From contig JAITBR010000064.1 of assembly GCA_031283485.1 (NCBI GenBank), positions 1 through 6,189 of the forward strand: DNA of 6,189 bases. Direction: 5' to 3'. The notes beneath the pieces were generated by a model. It searched no databases, was not told the origin of the DNA, and saw only the letters and a list, made by a program, of their open reading frames with translations. The position numbers were made by a program, and so were the translations under genes. Of this stretch, positions 1 through 4,985 are shown piece by piece; within the stretch, counting starts at the first letter, position 1, and each line of letters starts with the position of its first letter. Source of the DNA: Puniceicoccales bacterium (GTDB lineage: Bacteria; Verrucomicrobiota; Verrucomicrobiae; Opitutales; LL51).

Positions 1-76
1 TCACAAAGCTGCAAGCAATATCCGAGCATATTAAACCACATTGAAAACATATCCACTGGCATGAAGAACAAAATGG

Positions 77-85
77 TTATCCACA
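77..85 (+). promoter_or_regulatory. Perfect DnaA-box match (TTATCCACA)
   Basis: The nine bases equal the consensus DnaA box. In the same orientation nearby are looser 7-of-9 matches at 32-40 (TAAACCACA), 49-57 (ATATCCACT), 226-234 (CAATCCACA) and 402-410 (ATACCCACA). This clustering in a non-coding stretch is what a replication origin or a DnaA-titrating site would look like. However, no dnaA, dnaN or other origin-linked gene is visible, and one perfect box can arise by chance. Confidence 0.3.
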
Positions 86-422
86 GCTGCACTGAACGCA
101 TTTATTCAACCGGTGCCCAAACGTTGGGATACACACCTTGCTATTTTGTGCCAAGGAAAACGAAATAAAACAATTTCACGCGAATTTTGTTATCAGGCAA
201 ATAAACGAAACTGAAAAAGTGATCACAATCCACACGCGGATTAAAGGCGCGATCTGCATCGCTTTGCCTGGCGCAAAATTCATAGACAACGATGAAAAGG
301 CGAACAAAATTCGCAAAAATATAAAAGACAGAGTTTTGCCATTTATTATTGGCAAGGACTGGGTCAGAACAATCCGGATCCACTTGCAATAATATTGCTC
401 TATACCCACACAAATTCTCTTC

Positions 423-787
423 TCATGGCATATTGGCCATTGTGCAGTTATGTTTCAACATATCTATGCCAGTTTGTTTTCTAAAATTTCATGAATGCAT
501 CAAAGTTTCTTGGTTAATATTTCTCAATTTTTCTACCGACAATGTACAATGAGCTAGTTCTCTTCCTATGGCATGTTTGGAAACGGCAACTTTCCTTTGA
601 GAGATTTCAAAGTCTTGCGCTCACTTTTAAATGCATCAATGTATATCCTAACAACGTTCTTTCGCATCTCATCCATTTGCTCTTCGTATCTTTTTTCGCC
701 AGGAATCTCTGGCCGGATTCTTGACTGATCTTGCATTCTAGCTTGATGAGCGTTTCCTCCTTCGCAACCACTTACCGAGCAACTATC
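423..787 (-). pseudogene. Possible decayed gene, family unknown
   Basis: On the minus strand a frame runs open from 787 to a TAG at 566-568 and encodes a highly charged, helix-prone stretch (including EKRYEEQMDEMRKN and FKSERKTLKSLK). A second frame overlaps it and continues from about 614 with IGRELAHCTLSVEKLRNINQ and, after one in-frame TGA at 489-491, KQTGIDMLKHN, ending at a TGA at 423-425. Upstream of 787 the first frame meets TGA (788-790) and TAA (797-799). Before these lies a hydrophobic, signal-peptide-like stretch with basic residues (KSFRRNIFWSMLVLVC). Composition that looks protein-like, spread over frames broken by stops, suggests a frameshifted gene remnant. I do not recognise the family. 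Chance open frames remain a serious alternative. Confidence 0.22.
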
Positions 788-1373
788 TCATAACATTTAG
801 GCGCAAACCAGCACTAACATTGACCAAAAAATATTTCGACGGAAACTTTTTAAACCAAGGCTACTTTCACTATTCTTTGGAAAAAACGATACCTTCTTAA
901 CACTAATTTACTAGCGCCGAAAATGCTGCGCAAAATAAAATTAGTCAAGAAATTATGTAAAATTTTTGAAAAAAATTGTAAGCTCCTCGCCGATTGGCAA
1001 GGGTAAATAAAGAAGTGCCTCGCCACATATATCTTTGGTTCAGTTGGGTTAATTTTCATAACTTCGCTTTCATGGCTTTGTTGATTTTCAAAGTGTGTAC
1101 TTGTCGCAATGCTCGTTCCAACATCGCAAAAAAGTTTATGGAAGACATCAAGAACAACGGAAGTGTGCATATAGGCAATGTAAGACTGAAGAACGCTCAC
1201 ACTTCTCAGAATGTACCCTGGCGTCTCGGGTTAATGCTCTGTTTTGGCCGGTACTATGGGCTAATAAGGTTCTGTTGCAAAGGTGGTGGGCTCTGTTTCG
1301 ATAGTCTCTACAAAGATCTTGCAGTTTTTGTGAGCTTGAGTTTATGTCATGAAATTGTTTTCTTGTTTAAAAT

Positions 1374-2954
1374 ATGATTTCTTTCATTCAGCGAGTTTTA
1401 CAGAAGCATAATCGATGGATTTTGGGCACATTGCTTGGCGTAATTATTGTGGCTTTCGTGTTCACTGTAGGGGCAGCGCCTGGAATAGTTGGCAAGAGGC
1501 GCGCGGCGATGTTTTATGGCAAAAATTTGTTATCCCGTAGGGAGATGCAACCGGCCATTAATGCCGCTCTAATTTCGGCAAGTGCCGCCAAGCTTCCGCT
1601 ACACTCCAAACAGCAGCTTGATTATTTAGTTCTATTTCGATGTGCTTTGCTGGCCCAAGCGGATAAGTTGCAAATTAAGCCTGCTGACGATAAGACATTG
1701 GCCAAGTTTGTAAAAACTTTGCCTGAGTTTTGTGATGAGAAAAATGAATTTTCGGAGAAAAAATACAATGCATTTGTGGCCGAGTGTGAGCGAAGTGGAT
1801 TTAGCAAATCAGAAATAAAGATGGCATTATTTGAGGATCAGCGAATTGATATCCTAAAAAAGGCGATCGTTGGAAGCGGAATTCTATTCGAGTACCAGCT
1901 GCGAAAAGCTCTTTCGTTCTCCTATTCCGACTATGATCTGGCTATCGCCGATATGGATTATGATTCATTTGCACCGGAAATAAATGTTACCGATGGTGAC
2001 ATGCAGGAATTTTATGAAGCGCACCGTCAAAGGTACACTCTTCCTGAAATGGTAGCTGTTTCCATTGTGCGCTTTGAAGCCGATAAATTTGAAAAAGATT
2101 TACAAATGCCCGAAGAGTCTGCCTTGCGCAAATATTTCGATACGGAAAGGAAAGCATTTGCCGCATACTCTGATTTTGAGTCGGCTAGGAGCGAGATTAT
2201 TGCTCATTACCTAAGGTCAAAATCTCAGAAATTGGCTGGCCAAAGTGCAGACGAATTTGTCGGTAAATTATACGGTAGCGATGTCAAACTGAATTCCGAA
2301 GAATGGCAAGACTTATTATTCAAATTTGAAGTAAAAAAAGAAAAAGTTGCAGCCTATTCTAAATTTAAGCTACCAACCGTTGAGGGTGTTCCCGAAGTGG
2401 CACTGATTAGCGTTTGTGATATGGACCCCTCCCGATACTATTCGGACCCGTTTGTAACCGATTTTGGGGCGGCAGTTTTGATCGTTGAAGGTCGCAGGGG
2501 AACTCGCAATCTGCCATTTGGCGAAGTAAAAGAAGACGTAAAAAAAGATGTTTACAGAGAGAAAAAAGCAAATTTGTTTGGGTCTTTTACGGAGCGTGTA
2601 AAAAATTCCGTTGCTGGAACAACGCAATCTGGTGTGACCAACAATTTTGCTAAATTTAAGCTGTTGCCGCAATTTTTTCATGGAGTCTCATTCGGTAAGG
2701 ATGCGGATAAATTTGATGGCAACTACTGGAAGGCTTTGGGTTTCATGGCAGATGGTGAACACGTTTGTTCTGCTCAAACTAAAAATGGCGTTGCTATTAT
2801 CGTTGTCCTGGACCGTAAAACGCCACCGTATGCCGATATGAAAACACAAGATAATGGTAAAATTGAAGCCAAACTCAGGGCCTTTGATCGAGATTTTTGC
2901 TTCTCAGAATACTCCGGTTGGTTGGTTAATCGTGAATTAAGCGAGATAAAATAG
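1374..2954 (+). CDS. Membrane-anchored periplasmic chaperone, SurA-N/PpiD-like
   Basis: Predicted inner-membrane-anchored chaperone of 526 residues that would assist folding of exported envelope proteins on the periplasmic side. A basic N-terminus (QRVLQKHNR) precedes one hydrophobic helix at about residues 15-35 and then a basic stop (GKRR), so the protein is probably N-in with a large periplasmic part. Residues about 45-225 are helical and resemble the SurA N-terminal chaperone domain (NLLSRREMQPAINAAL, a C-terminal YTLPEMVAVSIVRFE strand). The rest follows the PpiD plan, with a late KEDVKKDVYREKKANLF helix and a final DRKTPP segment. I see no clear parvulin signature (no GGxLG-type motif), so prolyl-isomerase activity is doubtful. 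The ATG at 1374 gives the family-typical start, and no Shine-Dalgarno sequence precedes it. dapA follows about 34 bp downstream on the same strand, possibly co-transcribed. Confidence 0.8.
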   Translation: MISFIQRVLQKHNRWILGTLLGVIIVAFVFTVGAAPGIVGKRRAAMFYGKNLLSRREMQPAINAALISASAAKLPLHSKQQLDYLVLFRCALLAQADKLQIKPADDKTLAKFVKTLPEFCDEKNEFSEKKYNAFVAECERSGFSKSEIKMALFEDQRIDILKKAIVGSGILFEYQLRKALSFSYSDYDLAIADMDYDSFAPEINVTDGDMQEFYEAHRQRYTLPEMVAVSIVRFEADKFEKDLQMPEESALRKYFDTERKAFAAYSDFESARSEIIAHYLRSKSQKLAGQSADEFVGKLYGSDVKLNSEEWQDLLFKFEVKKEKVAAYSKFKLPTVEGVPEVALISVCDMDPSRYYSDPFVTDFGAAVLIVEGRRGTRNLPFGEVKEDVKKDVYREKKANLFGSFTERVKNSVAGTTQSGVTNNFAKFKLLPQFFHGVSFGKDADKFDGNYWKALGFMADGEHVCSAQTKNGVAIIVVLDRKTPPYADMKTQDNGKIEAKLRAFDRDFCFSEYSGWLVNRELSEIK

Positions 2955-2970
2955 TTGACAAATTTGTCAA
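2955..2970. repeat. Perfect 16-bp palindrome upstream of dapA
   Basis: TTGACAAATTTGTCAA is its own reverse complement. It starts on the first base after the chaperone stop codon and ends 18 bp before the dapA ATG. It is a candidate operator for a dimeric regulator. It could also fold as a 6-bp stem with an AATT loop, but no U-run follows, so an intrinsic terminator is unlikely. Each half contains TTGACA, the consensus -35 hexamer. No good -10 lies at proper spacing for dapA (CATATT at 2980-2985 is 19 bp away and almost touches the ATG). Confidence 0.45.
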
Positions 2971-2988
2971 AATTTGAAGCATATTGCC

Positions 2989-3852
2989 ATGTTAGAATGT
3001 GGCGTTTATACGGCCGTGGTGACCCCTTTTGAGGGGGAGAAATTATCGTGTGATTGCCTAAAGGGACTCATCGATTTTCAAGCTGAAGCCGGCGTGAGGG
3101 GGGTTGTTGTTTGCGGAACAACCGGAGAGGCTCCAACGCTTTCTCACGGTGAATATGAAAGTGTTTTGGAACGGGCAGTCGAATGTGCCGCTGGAAGAAT
3201 TAAAGTATTCGCCGGCATCGGATCCTTCGATACGAAACAAGCGGTTAGCAAGACGAAGCTTGCCCACGAATTAGGTTTGGACGGCATGTTGGCGGTTACT
3301 CCCTACTATAATAAGCCAACGCAGGGTGGTTTGATTGAATATTTCCGTCGCATCGCCGATTCCACTGACAAGCCTGTTATGCTTTATTCTGTGCCATCGA
3401 GATGTGCAGTTGAGATAGCGGTTGATACGGTGAAAACCCTGGCCAGAGAGTGTAAAAATATTTGCGCAATCAAGGAGGCGACCGATAGTTGTGCACGCGT
3501 TGATGCCATTCGCGAAGCGACCTCCGACGATTTTATGATTTTCAGCGGGAATGATTCGATGACAATTCCATTCATGTCTCTCGGTGCCGGTGGTGTTATA
3601 AGTGTAGCTTCAAATCTCATTCCTCGCGAAATGATTGCCATTGTTAAATGTGCCTGCGATGGTGATTATGCTTCCGCTCTTGCGAAGTATCGGAAAATTT
3701 ATCCTATAGTGAACAAACTCTTCATTGAGACCAACCCGTTGCCAATAAAATATTTATTACGAAAGAAAGGCCTCATAAGGTCGAGCGAATGCAGGTCCCC
3801 GCTCGGCAAATTGTCCGAGAAGAGTATGGCTGAATTGGATAAATTCCTATGA
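2989..3852 (+). CDS. dapA: 4-hydroxy-tetrahydrodipicolinate synthase
   Basis: Cytoplasmic (beta/alpha)8-barrel aldolase that condenses pyruvate with aspartate semialdehyde, the first committed step toward diaminopimelate (peptidoglycan) and lysine. From the ATG at 2989 the protein has 287 residues, close to the 292 of E. coli. Its active-site residues fall at nearly the E. coli positions: Thr44 and Thr45 in GTTGE, Tyr106 and Tyr107 in TPYYNKP, Tyr133 in LYSVPSR, Arg138, and the Schiff-base Lys162 in AIKEAT (Lys161 in E. coli). This agreement favours ATG 2989 over the in-frame TTG at 2974, which would add five residues. Several residues of the lysine feedback site differ (Phe80, Gln84 and Tyr56 where E. 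coli has Asn, Glu and His). dapB is not adjacent. A perfect palindrome lies just upstream, and the gene converges on nusB with a 12-bp gap. Confidence 0.95.
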   Translation: MLECGVYTAVVTPFEGEKLSCDCLKGLIDFQAEAGVRGVVVCGTTGEAPTLSHGEYESVLERAVECAAGRIKVFAGIGSFDTKQAVSKTKLAHELGLDGMLAVTPYYNKPTQGGLIEYFRRIADSTDKPVMLYSVPSRCAVEIAVDTVKTLARECKNICAIKEATDSCARVDAIREATSDDFMIFSGNDSMTIPFMSLGAGGVISVASNLIPREMIAIVKCACDGDYASALAKYRKIYPIVNKLFIETNPLPIKYLLRKKGLIRSSECRSPLGKLSEKSMAELDKFL

Positions 3853-3869
3853 TTTTCGTTGAATTTATC
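3838..3869. terminator. Inverted repeat between convergent dapA and nusB
   Basis: GATAAATTC (3838-3846) and GAATTTATC (3861-3869) are perfect 9-bp inverted repeats with a 14-base loop, and a G-U pair would extend the stem. The element covers the ends of both genes: the dapA stop is in the loop and the nusB stop is in the right arm. Its position suits a shared two-way transcript end. Neither strand shows a U-run after the stem and the stem is A+T-rich, so intrinsic termination would be weak. It may instead protect RNA ends or be fortuitous. Confidence 0.4.
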
Positions 3870-4323
3870 TGTCGGGAGTTCTTGCTGGCCTGTTGATGAC
3901 AGATTTTACATTATCGAGAACACCGTTTATAAAGCGACTGGATTCACCCGTTGAAAGCTCTTTCCCGAGTTCAATGGCTTCGTTAACCGAAACGATGGGA
4001 GGGATGTCTCTTCTGAAAAGCATTTCGTATATTGCCAGCCTTAATATGGCCAAATCGACTTTGGCTATCCTTTGAATTGACCAATTTTTTGTATTTTTTT
4101 CAATTAATTCATCAATGACATCTAGATTTTCTACCGTTCCGACGACCAACTCCCGGGCAAATTTATAAAATTCGCCAGTTTCTTGCCCGTAATTTTTCAT
4201 GAATTCATTGGCGTAGCGTGCCAATTCGCGCAAATTTTCCCCGCGATTCATTGCCCATGAATACAAAAATTGCACGGCCAACATTCTATTTTTACGTCTG
4301 GGAGATGATTCGTCAGTCGTCAC
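3865..4323 (-). CDS. nusB: Transcription antitermination factor NusB
   Basis: All-helical RNA-binding protein. In E. coli, NusB pairs with NusE (ribosomal protein S10) on boxA of rRNA leaders to form antitermination complexes. At 152 residues it has normal length. The arginine-rich helix 1 (RRKNRMLAVQFLYSW, residues 9-23) and the conserved C-terminal half are present: IQRIAKVDLAILRLAIYEML (84-103... approximately), VSVNEAIELGKEL and SSRFINGVLD (128-137). The start is a GTG at 4321-4323. The next in-frame ATG (4284) would cut helix 1, and a TAG lies nine codons upstream of the GTG, so the GTG is favoured. No Shine-Dalgarno sequence precedes it. A weak promoter-like pair on the minus strand (TTGACC at 4354-4359, TAGCAC at 4332-4337) is possible. 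ribH, a frequent neighbour, is absent. It is divergent from tadA. Confidence 0.93.
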   Translation of the reverse strand: MTTDESSPRRKNRMLAVQFLYSWAMNRGENLRELARYANEFMKNYGQETGEFYKFARELVVGTVENLDVIDELIEKNTKNWSIQRIAKVDLAILRLAIYEMLFRRDIPPIVSVNEAIELGKELSTGESSRFINGVLDNVKSVINRPARTPDR

Positions 4324-4423
4324 AATGGCCAGTGCTATCCGAATTAGCTATGTGGTCAAGTTCATTTGCATGAAATCTCAGAGGTGCATTGCGTTTGTCG
4401 TGCGTTTAGCTATTACTCTTCCT

Positions 4424-4933
4424 GTGGAATGTCCATTTGAAAAAAAATTTCCATCGCGGTTAATTTTAGACGATGCATACTATATGTCACTCGCCTATAA
4501 TGAGGCAATTTTAGCGTGGCGTTCCAATGAAACTCCAATCGGTGCCGTTGCGGTTGCCAATGGTGAAATCATTGCGAGTTGCCACAATTCCGTGATTATG
4601 CTCAACGATCCTACTGCCCACGCCGAGATTTTGGCAATTACACAGTCTGCGCGGATAATTGGTGATTGGAGATTAAATGGCGTCACGCTCTACGTTACCA
4701 AAGAGCCCTGCCCCATGTGTTCCGGTGCAATCATCATGGGGCGCGTCGGACGCGTAGTCTACGCAGTTCCCGACAATAGAATGGGATGCCTCGGTGGATC
4801 ATTTTGTATGCAAAATTTGAGTGGAATTAACCACCGCCCAAAAATTACAACTGATGTCATGCGTGACGATTGTTTGCAACTTCTCCGGGCATTTTTTGAA
4901 AAAAAACGCCCATCTAAGGAATCTGGCACCTAA
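4424..4933 (+). CDS. tadA: tRNA-specific adenosine deaminase
   Basis: Zinc-dependent deaminase that converts the wobble adenosine (A34) of tRNA-Arg(ACG) to inosine so that CGU, CGC and CGA can be decoded. The cytidine/deoxycytidylate deaminase signature is complete: PTAHAE with zinc ligand His66 and catalytic proton-shuttle Glu68, and EPCPMCSG with zinc ligands Cys96 and Cys99 (numbered from the GTG at 4424). The C-terminal helix with FFEKKR also fits TadA. The start is uncertain. The longest frame opens at ATG 4325 (202 residues), with another ATG at 4370, but the residues before PFEKKFPSR look unconserved and the longest form would begin 1 bp from the nusB start. GTG 4424 gives 169 residues, near family length. 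No Shine-Dalgarno sequence marks any of them. The last codons form part of a terminator. Confidence 0.9.
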   Translation: MECPFEKKFPSRLILDDAYYMSLAYNEAILAWRSNETPIGAVAVANGEIIASCHNSVIMLNDPTAHAEILAITQSARIIGDWRLNGVTLYVTKEPCPMCSGAIIMGRVGRVVYAVPDNRMGCLGGSFCMQNLSGINHRPKITTDVMRDDCLQLLRAFFEKKRPSKESGT

Positions 4934-4945
4934 TTGGCGTTTTTT
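4901..4945 (+). terminator. Rho-independent terminator of tadA
   Basis: AAAAAACGCC (4901-4910) pairs perfectly with GGCGTTTTTT (4936-4945), giving a 10-bp stem with a 25-base loop. A short AGG/CCT helix may tighten the loop. The T-run forms the right arm and the RNA 3' end for plus-strand transcripts. The left arm lies inside the last tadA codons and the stop (4931-4933) lies in the loop, so terminator and coding sequence overlap. It separates tadA from atpA. Confidence 0.7.
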
Positions 4946-4985
4946 ATTGTAATTTCGATGTCATCCAGTAATTTAGCCGGCGGAA

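Larger units (their letters stand above)
1..1373. other. Long gene-poor region with ORF remnants
   Basis: No intact gene of a recognisable family could be read on either strand. Short open stretches exist. Frame 1 is open from the left edge to a TAA at 166-168 (55 codons) and could be the tail of a gene entering from the left. A plus-strand frame is open from about 106 to 392 and encodes a charged but unrecognised peptide ending DWVRTIRIHLQ. Open frames on both strands between 850 and 1377 are rich in Phe, Leu, Cys and Trp and look like chance. No tRNA, tmRNA, RNase P RNA or CRISPR pattern was seen. The simplest reading is decayed genes plus spacer. The DnaA-like boxes and the IS6-like end described separately are its only specific signals. 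Confidence 0.6.

Noticed and set aside
138..392. 84-codon plus-strand frame with charged residues
   Set aside because: Opposed by two open minus-strand frames over the same bases, with no ribosome site and no recognised family. Kept only as a possible remnant.
494..639. Direct repeat AATGCATCAA at 494-503 and 630-639
   Set aside because: Only two 10-bp copies in A+T-rich DNA with no further units. Too weak for a repeat family or an array.
700..723. Hairpin with 8-bp stem (one G-U pair) around TCTGGCCG
   Set aside because: No T-run follows on either strand, so it is not an intrinsic terminator, and no RNA family fits it.
850..1200. 116-codon minus-strand open frame
   Set aside because: It overlaps another long frame on the opposite strand, has no recognisable domain, and its composition is not clearly protein-like. 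It could at most be part of the decayed region.
1..1373. tRNA, tmRNA, RNase P RNA or CRISPR array in the gene-poor region
   Set aside because: No T-loop, tmRNA end, RNase P core or regularly spaced repeat was found on either strand by reading.
2955..2988. Lysine riboswitch or leader before dapA
   Set aside because: Only 34 bp separate the genes, far too short for the lysine riboswitch.
3384..3641. 85-codon minus-strand frame inside dapA
   Set aside because: Antisense shadow of the conserved DapA barrel.
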